NCBI GenBank assembly: GCA_963422675.2
Contig: CAXVYS010000008.1
Location: 62,001 to 126,000, forward strand
Direction: 5' to 3'
Length of the DNA: 64,000 bases
Source of the DNA: UBA4416 sp963422675
GTDB lineage: Bacteria > Bacteroidota > Bacteroidia > B-17B0 > Aurantibacillaceae
The notes beneath the pieces are model-generated. The model ran no database searches. It saw only the letters and a list, made by a program, of their open reading frames with translations, and was not told the DNA's origin. This document shows, piece by piece, positions 8,197 to 17,180 of this stretch (position 1 is its first letter; each line of letters begins with the position of its first letter). Position numbers and translations under genes: made by a program.

Positions 8197-8526
8197 CTAT
8201 CCTTCGTTAGAGTGCGTCCATATCGTATTGTACGTCCGTGATGTATATTCAATAGCAATTTCCTCAGCCAATTTCATGTATTTTTGGGCAGCTTCGTGTT
8301 GAAGCATACTCTTAAAATCCTGAATAGTGGCCCACTGCGCATAGTTGGTTACAGTTGTTTTATCGTTACTGATATGAAGATTTGCCGAGATGTAACCGGG
8401 CAATTTACACATGACTTTTTCTGTGGCTTCCTTTAGGAGTTCAAATAATTTTAAATGTTTTTCGGGGGCTACTGTCATCACATTAATAAGTGTACAATAG
8501 TTGATTGAGTTACTTATAGTAGTCAT
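8197..8526 (-). CDS. Antibiotic biosynthesis monooxygenase (ABM)-like protein
   Basis: 109 residues with the ABM ferredoxin-like fold signature: INVMTVAPEKHLKLFELLKEATEKVMCKLPGYISANLHIS ... NYAQWATIQDFKSML. Characterised relatives are small monooxygenases or haem/flavin-independent oxidoreductases acting on quinone-like compounds, but many are uncharacterised. Downstream (45 bases) of an SRPBCC gene on the same strand, so probably cotranscribed. Substrate unknown. Confidence 0.75.
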   Translation of the reverse strand: MTTISNSINYCTLINVMTVAPEKHLKLFELLKEATEKVMCKLPGYISANLHISNDKTTVTNYAQWATIQDFKSMLQHEAAQKYMKLAEEIAIEYTSRTYNTIWTHSNEG

Positions 8527-8571
8527 AATCCTTCATTTTTAAACAGGTATAGTATCTTATAAACGGTTTTT

Positions 8572-9000
8572 TTATTCTTCTATTACTTTTTTTAAAGTTT
8601 TTAAAACCATTTTCCAATTCTCTGTTACGTGTTCTTTTTCGGATTCAGACTTAATATTGTCCTGAGAGATAGTAACCAATGTACTTTCCTTTACAGGCTT
8701 TAAACGGTAAGTAACGGTGTTATAATTTTCGGGTAAGTCTTCTTTGCCCCCCATAGAGCTCCAATAGGTACTTTGAAAGACTTCTTCCGGTATAATTTTC
8801 AGGATCTTTCCTTTGTCTTTGTATTTTTTTCCTTCATATTCCCCCTCATAACTAATAGAACTTCCTTCTTTCCAATCGGTAGTAACAGCAGTACCAAACA
8901 AATAGCGTTTAATTGTTTCAGGTGTTGTAATGGCTTTCCATACTTTTAACGGACTCGCATCGATAATAACGGATGCTTCGGTTGTGATATTTTTTTCCAT
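8572..9000 (-). CDS. SRPBCC/AHSA1 domain protein
   Basis: 142 residues. EASVIIDASPLKVWKAITTPETIKRYLFG is the signature start of AHSA1-like SRPBCC proteins, followed by TDWKEGSSISYEGEYEGKKYKDKGKIL and the C-terminal helix ENWKMVLKTLKKVIEE. These bind hydrophobic small molecules or assist chaperones; the specific role here is unknown. First gene of a two-gene unit with the ABM protein. A second AHSA1 protein lies at 61.7 kb. Confidence 0.85.
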   Translation of the reverse strand: MEKNITTEASVIIDASPLKVWKAITTPETIKRYLFGTAVTTDWKEGSSISYEGEYEGKKYKDKGKILKIIPEEVFQSTYWSSMGGKEDLPENYNTVTYRLKPVKESTLVTISQDNIKSESEKEHVTENWKMVLKTLKKVIEE

Positions 9001-9430
9001 GGCATTTTAAAAATTAAATGATAACAATAGAATAAGTACTGCTTTACATTAACTGTTTATCTTGCTGCCTCCTAAAATGTTATGCCATATTCAGGTAACC
9101 TGTATTTAACTGTTATACAGGCTTATTATACATTCAACCCGTAGTTTAATTATTTAAATTGAGTAAAAAATCCCTCAACATATCCTCTCCTGATAAACCC
9201 TTAAACAGCGTTTAATTACACCTACAACGATTTTGTAAATTGGTTCTTTCTCAACCAAAGCGATTTTATATTCTACATGGGTCCTTTCTTATATACCTGG
9301 TAGTGTACAGTTTCTCTTTTTTTAATTAACCGACCATAAACTCAAATTGAACGCAATTATCCTCCTCATTATATAATTATGCTTGTTATGAATTATAATG
9401 TTTCGTATTTTAGGTAAAAATACCATCCTT
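9001..9430. other. Intergenic region between divergent genes
   Basis: 430 bases without a credible gene on either strand. AT-rich; it must carry the promoters for the AHSA1 gene (leftward) and the SBBP-repeat gene (rightward). I see no clear TTG-N20-TAnnTTTG pair and no stable hairpin. Confidence 0.5.
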
Positions 9431-11395
9431 ATGAAAAAAATTCTACCAACCTTAGTTGGCTTAATTACTGCCATTTCTAGTTATGCGCAAGCTCCAACAT
9501 TTCAATGGGCGAAACAAATCGGGAGTACATCTTATGATTCAGGTAACTCCGTAGCTCTTGATGCTTCAGGTAATGTATACACAGCGGGATATTTTTCGGC
9601 TGTAGCCGATTTTGATCCGGGTGTAGGCACAACCTCTTTAACTGCTACAGGCCTTAACAACGGTTTTGTAACAAAACTGGATGCGTCAGGTAATTTTATC
9701 TGGGCAAAAAATGTTGCCGAAGGATCCGACTCCTATGCACAGTCTGTTGTGTTCGATGGTTCAGGTAATATTTATGTAACAGGTGTTTTTAATGGAACAA
9801 CTGATTTTGATCCCGGTGTAGGGACAACCACCATTTCTACTAATGGTAATGACGATATTTTTCTTTCAAAATTGGATGCTGCCGGAAACCTGCTTTGGGT
9901 AAAAACGATTGGTGGCGCCAATAACGATGCCTCTAATTCAGTAGCGGTGGATGCTTCGGGTAATCCATATATCACAGGTTTTTTTGGAGCAATTGTTGAT
10001 TTTGATCCGGGTGCAGGAGTAACCAGTTATACTGCCGCTACAGGCGTTGAAGATATTTTTGTTTTAAAATTAACGGCTGCCGGAAATTTAAGCTGGGCCA
10101 GGCAAATGGCCAGCACAGCAGGAACCAATATCGGGTACTTTGTAAAAATAGATGCATCGGGTAATGTGTATACAACCGGCTTCTTTGAAAATAGTGTTGA
10201 TTTTGATCCGGGTGTAGGAACCACAACCCTTACTTCATTTGGTGACGACGATTCTTTCATTTCTAAACTGGATGCCTCCGGTAATTTTATATGGGCTAAA
10301 CAGATTGGAAGTACAGGTTATGATAATAGCTATGCCATTACCTTTGATGCAACAGGAAATGTATATACCACTGGCTATTTTGCCAATACAGTTGATCTTG
10401 ATCCAGGAGTAGGAACATTTACAGTAAGTAGCATGGGTAATTCAGATCTTTATATTAGTAAACTGGATGCTGCCGGAAATTTTATCTGGGGAAAAACCAT
10501 GGGAGGTACTGATTATGATATTTCTTATTGTATAGCTGTTGATGCCAGTGGAGGAGTTTATACAACAGGTACTTTTGTGGGAACAGTTGATTTTGATCCG
10601 AACGCAGGAACGACTAATCTTATTGGAACAGGTGCAGCAGATGCCTTTGTTTCAAAAATAGATGCAACCGGTAATTTTGTGTGGGCCGTAAACATGGGAG
10701 GAACGTCTTCGAGTGTGAATGGTTATGGCATCCTGATGAACCCTGCAGGAGATGTGTATACAACAGGTTCTTTTGATCTCATGGAGGATTTTGATCCGTC
10801 TGCAGCAGGAACCAATACCCTAAGTTCAAATGGTTATATAGATATTTTTATTCATAAACTAAGCCAATGTATAACACCATTAGCTCCGGCCAATACAACC
10901 GCAACCGTAAACCTTACTTTTTGTTCGGGTAATACCACTACTTTAACGGCTACCGGTACAGGCACCATTAGCTGGTATGCCACTGCCACAAGCACTACTG
11001 TATTAGGCACGGGTTCAAGCTTTACAACGCCTGTTTTAGGAGCAGGTACTTACACCTATTATACAGGAGCAAGCACTTGTACAACCAGTGTTACACGTAC
11101 AGCCGTTACATTAACCGTTAATACCTGTACAGGAATACAGCAATTAAAAACAGCCGAATCTTTAATAAGTCTTTATCCAAACCCTTCCAATGGATTAATA
11201 ACAGTTCAACTGGATTTCTTTACAAAAGAATTGAGTATTGAAGTTTACAATGCCCTGGGAAAACTTATTCTGAAACAGAAACCTGAAGCCGAGCTATCAA
11301 CCATAGATCTTAGCGCTGAAGCCAATGGCATCTACTTTGTGAAACTGGTGGATAATACGAAAGTAGTAGCTGTTGAAAAAATAATGAAACACTAA
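9431..11395 (+). CDS. SBBP-repeat beta-propeller surface protein with T9SS sorting domain
   Basis: 654 residues from MKKILPTLVGLITAISSYAQ, a standard signal peptide; the upstream in-frame start at 9398 would add 11 residues ahead of it and is rejected. Residues ~20-475 hold seven to eight SBBP-type repeats of about 65 residues, each with SGNVYTTGYF-like and DFDPGVGTT-like cores and an FISKLDASGNFIWAK strand. An Ig-like segment (FCSGNTTTLTATGTGTISWYA) follows, then a C-terminal T9SS sorting domain (SLYPNPSNGLITVQ ... EVYNALGKLIL ... GIYFVKLVDN ... VEKIMKH). It should be exported by Sec, moved across the outer membrane by T9SS and attached or released. Function otherwise unknown. Confidence 0.9.
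   Translation: MKKILPTLVGLITAISSYAQAPTFQWAKQIGSTSYDSGNSVALDASGNVYTAGYFSAVADFDPGVGTTSLTATGLNNGFVTKLDASGNFIWAKNVAEGSDSYAQSVVFDGSGNIYVTGVFNGTTDFDPGVGTTTISTNGNDDIFLSKLDAAGNLLWVKTIGGANNDASNSVAVDASGNPYITGFFGAIVDFDPGAGVTSYTAATGVEDIFVLKLTAAGNLSWARQMASTAGTNIGYFVKIDASGNVYTTGFFENSVDFDPGVGTTTLTSFGDDDSFISKLDASGNFIWAKQIGSTGYDNSYAITFDATGNVYTTGYFANTVDLDPGVGTFTVSSMGNSDLYISKLDAAGNFIWGKTMGGTDYDISYCIAVDASGGVYTTGTFVGTVDFDPNAGTTNLIGTGAADAFVSKIDATGNFVWAVNMGGTSSSVNGYGILMNPAGDVYTTGSFDLMEDFDPSAAGTNTLSSNGYIDIFIHKLSQCITPLAPANTTATVNLTFCSGNTTTLTATGTGTISWYATATSTTVLGTGSSFTTPVLGAGTYTYYTGASTCTTSVTRTAVTLTVNTCTGIQQLKTAESLISLYPNPSNGLITVQLDFFTKELSIEVYNALGKLILKQKPEAELSTIDLSAEANGIYFVKLVDNTKVVAVEKIMKH
9600..10810 (+). repeat. Coding tandem repeats of about 195 bp (SBBP units)
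   Basis: The motif GATTTTGATCCGGGTGTAGG recurs with small changes at about 9608, 9804, 9998, 10199, 10389, 10581 and 10786. Each copy encodes the DFDPGVG core of one propeller repeat. Coding repeats, not a CRISPR array: no short identical units with unique spacers. Confidence 0.8.
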
Positions 11396-11408
11396 AATTA
11401 CATTCCAA

Positions 11409-11444
11409 TAAAAAACACCTGCTCAAACCGGCAGGTGTTTTTTT
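11409..11444 (+). terminator. Terminator after the SBBP-repeat gene
   Basis: AAACACCTGC paired with GCAGGTGTTT around a short CAAACCG-type loop, followed by a run of T. Starts about 15 bases after the stop codon. Confidence 0.9.
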
Positions 11445-11474
11445 ATGTTTGATAAATTATTTTTTTAACTGCAT

Positions 11475-11506
11475 AAAAAAAGCCTCTTGTTTGCACAAGA
11501 GGCTTT
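11475..11506 (-). terminator. Terminator of the cold-shock gene
   Basis: AAAGCCTCTTGT / ACAAGAGGCTTT around a four-base TTGC loop (11479-11506), with an A run at 11475-11480 that becomes the U tract on the minus strand. Located just after the csp stop codon. Confidence 0.9.
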
Positions 11507-11523
11507 CTTATTAAAGAATCTGA

Positions 11524-11715
11524 TTAGTCTGCAAGAGAAACGTTAACAGCGTTTAAGCCTTTTTTTCCTTGTTCAGTCTCATATTTTACTTCGTCGTTTT
11601 CACGGATATCTTCATTTAAACCTGAAGCGTGTACGAAAATTTCTTGTCCGTTTTCACCTTTAATAAATCCGAAACCTTTAGCTTCGTTAAAAAATTTTAC
11701 TGTTCCTTTGTCCAT
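11524..11715 (-). CDS. Cold-shock domain protein, CspA family
   Basis: 63 residues, a single OB-fold cold-shock domain that binds single-stranded RNA/DNA and melts RNA structure. MDKGTVKFFNEAKGFGFIKGE carries RNP1 (KGFGFI) and IFVHAS is RNP2. Slightly shorter than E. coli CspA (70). Own transcription unit with its own terminator, a very A/CAA-rich sequence directly before the ATG and an apparent leader of nearly 200 bases. Confidence 0.95.
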   Translation of the reverse strand: MDKGTVKFFNEAKGFGFIKGENGQEIFVHASGLNEDIRENDEVKYETEQGKKGLNAVNVSLAD

Positions 11716-11912
11716 TGTTGTTGTTTTTTGTTGTTGTTTTTTTTGTTCCTGTTACAGAACCGATTATTATTTGTTTGTTTGTCAACCCGAATACTTACGA
11801 AATCACTTCCATGAATTTCCAGACCAACGTTTTTTACTAAAAAGAAAATGTAAGATTACTGAGTTGTAAAGAGAAAAAATTACAAACTGATTGAAATACA
11901 ATCTTCTAATGA
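11716..11912 (-). promoter_or_regulatory. Long 5' leader of the cold-shock gene
   Basis: If transcription starts after the -7 box at 11919-11926, the mRNA leader is about 195 bases. Its last 40 bases, read on the minus strand, are almost only A and C (repeats of CAA), i.e. unstructured and typical of strongly translated SD-less Bacteroidota genes; the upstream part is mixed sequence that could fold. Long leaders with temperature-dependent folding are known for E. coli cspA; that this one behaves so is inference. Confidence 0.45.
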
Positions 11913-11918
11913 AGTATA

Positions 11919-11926
11919 CAAATATA
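11919..11926 (-). promoter_or_regulatory. -7 box of the cold-shock gene
   Basis: TATATTTG on the minus strand, exact TAnnTTTG match. No TTG at the ideal -33 position. The stretch to the next gene (to 12166) contains nothing else I can identify. Confidence 0.5.
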
Positions 11927-12166
11927 CAACTAAAATTCGAATAAAGTTTTTTTATTAACAAATAAATAACAATTTGGCGGTTACAGGGGGTGCCAGCTTA
12001 GGTTTTTTTGGCTAAAAAGCCACTTTTCATATCCAATTCAAGATGTATCTCACTTCTTTTGTCAGTTTAGCGCTCCCTAAAACATCACACATCTCCCTGT
12101 TTTTTTTCAATATCCTATTATAACATTCTTTTTGATTCCTTCGGATTCAATACATCGAAAGTTTTT

Positions 12167-12174
12167 TACATTTG
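12167..12174 (+). promoter_or_regulatory. -7 box of the CoA-ligase operon
   Basis: TACATTTG, exact TAnnTTTG match, 18 bases before the ATG at 12193. A TTG upstream is not at standard distance. Confidence 0.5.
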
Positions 12175-12192
12175 ATTATCTAATTCGTTGTT

Positions 12193-13884
12193 ATGGAAGA
12201 TTTATTCAGAACCGTAAGGCAGTTAATTGCTGATAAACAGTTTGAAGCATTAGCACACCTTGAAATCATAAAGCCAGATACCTTTAACTGGACCACGGAA
12301 ATTTTTGAAGGAATACATGTAAAGGATACCCCCCATGCCACTGCCCTACTCTGGACCGATGGCACACAAACCAAACATTTTTCTTTTGCTGAAATGCATA
12401 CATCCTACAATCAGCTTCTTAATTTTTTAAGACGCAAAGGCGTCGTTCCAAACGATATACTCCTTACTCAAATGGCGTTGCAGCCTATGAACTGGTTTGG
12501 TATACTGGCTACCATTAAAGGTGGTTATAGAATGATACCTGCAGCAACGATACTAGGTGTAAAAGATATTGTATACCGTTTTGAAAAACTAATGCCAAAA
12601 GTGGTGATAGCAGATGCCGATAACGCAGCTAAAATAGAAGAAGCAGAAGCCTTATCGGGAAAACAGGTAAGCGTTAAAATTATGGCCGAAGGTACAAGAA
12701 AAGGCTGGGCCTCCTGGGAAGACATTGCAAAAGAATCTGATATAGCGGAATCAGCAATAACCGCTCCTGATGATGCTTTATTTTTATTTTTCACTTCCGG
12801 TACCACCGGTATGCCAAAGGTTGTTACACATACGCATCTGAGTTATCCTCTTGGGCATCTCACAACTGCTTCGTGGATTGGCTTAAAGCAAGGTGATATC
12901 CATTATAACATTGCACAACCAGGTTGGGCAAAATTTGCATGGAGCAATGTATTTGCCCCATGGAATATTGGTGCAACGGTTTTCGCCTATCATCAACCCG
13001 GAAGATTCAACGCAACCGAAACATTATCATTAATTGAAAAACATAAGATCACTACACTCTGTGCACCACCAACTGTATTACGGTTATTTATACTGGAAGA
13101 TTTAAAAGCGTATAACTTTAATTTTCGGGAATGTGTTGCGGCAGGCGAACCTTTAAACCCGGAGGTTATTGAAATATGGAAAGATGGTACAGGGATACTG
13201 ATTCGTGATGGCTTTGGACAAACAGAAAGCACCTGTATGGTAGGCAATTTACCCGGCAGCAAGGTGAAATTCGGTTCTATGGGCAAACCTACTTTTTTAT
13301 ATGAAGTAGTGATCGCAGATGAAAACGGCCATGTGCTTCCCGCCATGGAAGAAGGAAACATTTGTGTGAAAACAAACACAGGAAAACCCAATGGTATTTT
13401 TAAAGAATACGTTGGTGATCCCGAAAAGAAAAAAGAAGTCTTTAAACACAACCTCTACTACACGGGTGATAAGGCTTATTACGATGCAGACGGCTACATC
13501 TGGTTTGTAGGCAGGGATGATGATGTGATTAAATCTTCCGATTACAGAATCGGGCCGTTTGAGGTAGAAAGTGTATTACTCGAACATGATGCCATTATAG
13601 AATCGGCTGTAGTGGGGAGTCCGCATCCTGTGAAAGGCTATGAAGTAAAAGCATTTATTATATTAGCCGCGGGGCAGGAAGCCGGCGAAGCGTTAGCCAA
13701 TGCAATTTTTGAATATGCCCGAAAACACCTGGCACCTTATAAAATGCCCCGTTTAATAGAGTTTGTAACAGAGCTTCCTAAAACGATCAGCGGAAAAATT
13801 CGCAGAGTGGAGTTAAGAGCCAATGAAGCGCAACGCAAAGCACAAAAAGAATTAATCAGACACGAGTATGGATATGTAAAATAA
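12193..13884 (+). CDS. Acyl-CoA synthetase, medium-chain (ACSM)-like, AMP-forming
   Basis: 563 residues of the ANL adenylating superfamily. P-loop motif LFFTSGTTGMPKVVTHTH near 200, DGFGQTEST (A5 region), YYTGDKAYYDADGYIWFVGR (A7) and the catalytic lysine in TISGKIRRVELR near the C-terminus. It activates a carboxylic acid to the acyl-AMP and then the CoA thioester. Overall pattern (TFNWTTEIFEGI at the N-terminus, QPGWAKFAWSNVFAPW) resembles medium-chain/aryl acid ligases more than acetyl-CoA synthetase. First gene of a four-gene operon with paaK and two hotdog thioesterases, suggesting processing of aromatic or branched acids. Confidence 0.88.
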   Translation: MEDLFRTVRQLIADKQFEALAHLEIIKPDTFNWTTEIFEGIHVKDTPHATALLWTDGTQTKHFSFAEMHTSYNQLLNFLRRKGVVPNDILLTQMALQPMNWFGILATIKGGYRMIPAATILGVKDIVYRFEKLMPKVVIADADNAAKIEEAEALSGKQVSVKIMAEGTRKGWASWEDIAKESDIAESAITAPDDALFLFFTSGTTGMPKVVTHTHLSYPLGHLTTASWIGLKQGDIHYNIAQPGWAKFAWSNVFAPWNIGATVFAYHQPGRFNATETLSLIEKHKITTLCAPPTVLRLFILEDLKAYNFNFRECVAAGEPLNPEVIEIWKDGTGILIRDGFGQTESTCMVGNLPGSKVKFGSMGKPTFLYEVVIADENGHVLPAMEEGNICVKTNTGKPNGIFKEYVGDPEKKKEVFKHNLYYTGDKAYYDADGYIWFVGRDDDVIKSSDYRIGPFEVESVLLEHDAIIESAVVGSPHPVKGYEVKAFIILAAGQEAGEALANAIFEYARKHLAPYKMPRLIEFVTELPKTISGKIRRVELRANEAQRKAQKELIRHEYGYVK

Positions 13885-13924
13885 CGTCATACCTGGTACC
13901 TCACTTATTAAACATATATACCTT

Positions 13925-15265
13925 ATGAATTATTTTAATAAAGATCTGGAAACACTTCCGCTTAATCAATTACGTAAATTACAAAACGAACGTTTACAAA
14001 AACAAATAGAAACCGTTTACCGCACTGTTCCTTATTATAAGCAACAACTGGACGAAAAAGGACTCAAGCCCTCAGATATTAAAACCGTAAATGATCTGCA
14101 CAAATTGCCATTCACTAAAAAAAATGCGCTGCGCGATCATTACCCTTTTGGTTTATTTACTGTACCCGTACAGGATACCGTAAGATTACATTGTTCGAGT
14201 GGTACAACCGGCAAACCTATTGTAGTGGGTTATACTAAAAAAGACATCGATCTGTTTTCTGAAGTAGTTGCCCGTTCATTAACGGCTGCAGGTTGCAGCA
14301 AAGGAATGAAACTGCAAAACGCGTATGGGTATGGCTTATTTACAGGAGGTTTAGGCCTACACTATGGAGCCGAAAAATTAGAAATGACAGTTATTCCTAT
14401 TTCGGGTGGTGGCACCGAAAAACAAATTATGTTATTACAGGATTTTCAAAGTGAGGCTATTTGCTGTACCCCCTCCTACGCGTTAACCATTGCCGAAGCC
14501 ATTGAAAAGAAAGGGATAGACATTAATACACTTAATTTAAAATACGCGGTGTTAGGTGCTGAACCCTGGACAGAAAGCATTCGGGCGGAAGTAGAACATA
14601 AACTGGGAGTTATTGCCACTAATATTTATGGTTTATCTGAAATTATTGGCCCCGGTGTATCGCAGGAAGATTTTGAAGAAAAAGGCACCGGCAGTTATAT
14701 CTGGGAAGATCACTTTTTTCCTGAAATTGTAGATAAAGATACCGGAGAGCCTGTACCGGAAGGGACAAACGGAGTGTTGGTATTTACAACCCTGACTAAG
14801 GAAGCAATGCCTATGATCCGTTACTGGACCAATGATATTACCAGTATTTATTATGATAAAAGTGTTAAGAGAACACATATAAAAATGGGACAGATCCTTG
14901 GACGTTCCGATGATATGCTGATTATAAGAGGAGTAAATTTATTTCATACCCAGGTAGAAGCCGTACTTGAAAACCTCCATGAATTCAGTGCCAATTATCA
15001 ATTGGTTGTAAAGCGCGAAGGAGCCATGGACGAGGTAGAAGTGAACATTGAAATTAACGGAGATTTATATGATTCAATGATAAAAGATATGCCGGAAGAT
15101 CATATTATGAAACATGATACGATTCAGCAAGCACATAAACTCCTGAGTAAAAAAATAAAAGACGAAATAGGTTTATCCATGAAAATAAATATTTCTGTAC
15201 CCGGAACCATCCCAAGAAGTGAAGGAGGTAAATTAAACCGCATTAACGACCTTAGAAAAAAATAA
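13925..15265 (+). CDS. paaK: Phenylacetate-CoA ligase family protein
   Basis: 446 residues, normal PaaK length. Characteristic pieces: N-terminal RLQKQIETVYRTVPYYKQQLDEKGL, the P-loop LHCSSGTTGKPIVVGYT, YGYGLFTGGLGLHYGAE, IYGLSEIIGPGVSQE, and GRSDDMLIIRGVNLFHTQVE before a C-terminal lysine in GGKLNRI. Converts phenylacetate to phenylacetyl-CoA, the first step of the aerobic hybrid pathway. The ring epoxidase genes (paaABCDE) are not in this window, so they must be elsewhere or the ligase serves another aryl acid. Confidence 0.93.
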   Translation: MNYFNKDLETLPLNQLRKLQNERLQKQIETVYRTVPYYKQQLDEKGLKPSDIKTVNDLHKLPFTKKNALRDHYPFGLFTVPVQDTVRLHCSSGTTGKPIVVGYTKKDIDLFSEVVARSLTAAGCSKGMKLQNAYGYGLFTGGLGLHYGAEKLEMTVIPISGGGTEKQIMLLQDFQSEAICCTPSYALTIAEAIEKKGIDINTLNLKYAVLGAEPWTESIRAEVEHKLGVIATNIYGLSEIIGPGVSQEDFEEKGTGSYIWEDHFFPEIVDKDTGEPVPEGTNGVLVFTTLTKEAMPMIRYWTNDITSIYYDKSVKRTHIKMGQILGRSDDMLIIRGVNLFHTQVEAVLENLHEFSANYQLVVKREGAMDEVEVNIEINGDLYDSMIKDMPEDHIMKHDTIQQAHKLLSKKIKDEIGLSMKINISVPGTIPRSEGGKLNRINDLRKK

Positions 15266-15317
15266 TTTAATAAGCTCAGAAATTCCTCCTATTTTTAATG
15301 CATCTAAAACAGCACCT

Positions 15318-15797
15318 TTGAAAAATAAACCTAAGAATCATATAGAGCTCCAATTTTTAAGTGAGCCATCCGATGTTAATTACGGCGGAAAAGTACATGG
15401 AGGAATGGTCATGAAATGGATCGACCAGGCCGGGTATGCCTGTGCTATTCAATGGTGTGAGTCTTATTGTGTGACGGTATACGTTGGAGGCATTCGTTTT
15501 TTTAATCCTATACACATTGGGCATTTGGTAAAGCTGGAAGCCCGCATTATTTATACAGGCAATTCAAGTATGCATATAGCGGTAGATGTATTTTCGAAAG
15601 CTTTAGGTAAAGAACATTTTGTGAAAAACACCCATTGTATTATTGTGTTTGTAGCATTGGATGATATTAATAAACCTAAAATGGTTCCCGCTTTTGTTCC
15701 GGTATCTGAAAGAGAAATTGCCATGCGCGATTACGCCATCCGCTTGGTTGACCTCAGAAAAACCATTGACGAGGAAATGAAACCTTACATTAATTAA
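15318..15797 (+). CDS. Acyl-CoA thioesterase, YciA/hotdog family
   Basis: 159 residues starting at TTG, 52 bases after paaK; no ATG/GTG fits better. HGGMVMKWIDQAGYACAIQW is the hotdog active-site helix with the acidic residue, and VGGIRFFNPIHIGHLVKLEARI the following strand; this matches acyl-CoA hydrolases of the YciA/BACH type that release CoA from acyl thioesters. In this operon it probably recycles CoA from dead-end thioesters made by the two ligases. Confidence 0.85.
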   Translation: MKNKPKNHIELQFLSEPSDVNYGGKVHGGMVMKWIDQAGYACAIQWCESYCVTVYVGGIRFFNPIHIGHLVKLEARIIYTGNSSMHIAVDVFSKALGKEHFVKNTHCIIVFVALDDINKPKMVPAFVPVSEREIAMRDYAIRLVDLRKTIDEEMKPYIN

Positions 15798-15821
15798 TTC
15801 TAAACTATTAAGTACCTATAC

Positions 15822-16229
15822 ATGACACCGCAGGAAGTATTAGACATCATGATTAAACGCGACCATTTCAGTAAATGGCTTGGTTTGGAAATTGATGAGA
15901 TTGGACTTGGCTATTGTAAACTACACTATACCGTTAAACGGGATATGCTCAATGGTTTTGAAAGGATTCACGGAGGTGTTTTATTTTCCGCAGCAGATTC
16001 TGCATTTGCTTTTGCCTGCAATTCGCATGGTATTATTACCGTTGCGTTGGATGTATCCATTACGTTTACCAATCCTGCCAAAGAAGGAGATGTGTTATAT
16101 GTAGAAGTTAAAGAATTGCATTTAGGAAATAAAACAGGCCTGTATGATATCAGAACTACCAATACAGAAGGGCAACTGGTATGCCTGTTTAAAGGGACCG
16201 CATACAGAACAGGTAAAGACGTTATTTAA
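15822..16229 (+). CDS. paaI: PaaI-type hotdog thioesterase
   Basis: 135 residues. GFERIHGGVLFSAADSAFAFACNSHG is the PaaI active-site signature (HGG and the aspartate in the helix), followed by ALDVSITFTNPAKEGDVLYVEVKELHLGNKTGLYDIRTTN. PaaI hydrolyses ring-hydroxylated phenylacetyl-CoA to rescue stalled pathway intermediates. Its place behind paaK supports the name. Last gene of the operon; the next gene is convergent. Confidence 0.88.
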   Translation: MTPQEVLDIMIKRDHFSKWLGLEIDEIGLGYCKLHYTVKRDMLNGFERIHGGVLFSAADSAFAFACNSHGIITVALDVSITFTNPAKEGDVLYVEVKELHLGNKTGLYDIRTTNTEGQLVCLFKGTAYRTGKDVI

Positions 16230-16247
16230 ACTAAAAATAGTTTCTGT

Positions 16248-17030
16248 TTAATCCCCTGTAAAATAAAGATTTGCAGGAGCACTTTCTGTAAAGGAAGAAT
16301 CGTAATCAATAATAATATTTTTAAACCCTTCTTTCAAAACTAAATTAATATTGCGAGTATCTACACCATATACAATCTGCCTATCCATCAGCTCATTTCT
16401 TTTCAGCCATTCAATATGATCCTGATCTGCATTAATAGCAAAACTTGATATAAAATCAGGTCTCAAATCCTTTGGCATCAGGTAATACGTCCATTCCTTC
16501 CCCGAATTAAACCCTTCCAGTGCTGTAACAATTTCAGGGTAATGATACTCCATATAAAAAACAAAAAAGATATCGGAACTTGCAACGATCACCGACCTTG
16601 CTCTTTTTTGATCATTCACAATTTTCGTGATCCTGTCAGCATCTTTAAAAGAGGAAAGCTTCATGTCAAAATAAAACAACCTATTATGTTTTTCATTATT
16701 CAACAATTCTTTTACGGTCGATATGTTTTCGTCGTTAAACACTATAAAATCATTATCAGAAGATTTCATAATATCCACTTCTGTTGCATGGAATCCCCTC
16801 TTTTTTGATTCCTCTATCCCTTTCAGGCTATTTTCAGGATAATAAGCTGATGCACCCCTGTGTGCAAAAAAAAGAACCGGATCTTCTTCTCCTATAGAGT
16901 CTTTAAAAGCCAACGACTTTTTACCAAAGCCACCAAGTAAAAAAACCAACATAAGATATGTACTAATAACCGGTACTAAACCTATAAGTACTATTCTTTT
17001 AATATATTTTTTGAAATTCATTTTGTACAA
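16248..17030 (-). CDS. Glycerophosphodiester phosphodiesterase-like membrane protein, altered active site
   Basis: 260 residues; a transmembrane segment (IVLIGLVPVISTYLMLVFLLGG, ~13-34) anchors a GDPD-type TIM barrel facing outward. FFAHRGASAYYPENS gives the first catalytic histidine (H57) with R58, ENS at 66-68, and E84/D86 as metal ligands. The family then has HD about 13 residues after this aspartate; here it is N99-D100, so the second catalytic histidine is missing. It may be inactive, a binding protein, or use another residue. Single gene, convergent with paaI. Assignment to the superfamily is firm; activity is not. Confidence 0.8.
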   Translation of the reverse strand: MYKMNFKKYIKRIVLIGLVPVISTYLMLVFLLGGFGKKSLAFKDSIGEEDPVLFFAHRGASAYYPENSLKGIEESKKRGFHATEVDIMKSSDNDFIVFNDENISTVKELLNNEKHNRLFYFDMKLSSFKDADRITKIVNDQKRARSVIVASSDIFFVFYMEYHYPEIVTALEGFNSGKEWTYYLMPKDLRPDFISSFAINADQDHIEWLKRNELMDRQIVYGVDTRNINLVLKEGFKNIIIDYDSSFTESAPANLYFTGD

Positions 17031-17180
17031 CCTTCTTTAAACGAATGACCTAAAATTCCATTAATGGAAACCGGTTGTAAAAGTTGGAATTATAAAGACC
17101 AATGCCTCATCTAATTGAAGTTTACTATGATTTTATAGATAATAGATTAAAATGTATCGTTACAAAAATCGATAAAAAAC

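Noticed and set aside
9600..10810. Regular repeats that could suggest a CRISPR array
   Set aside because: Period about 195 bp, in frame and encoding SBBP beta-propeller units; no short identical repeats with unique spacers.
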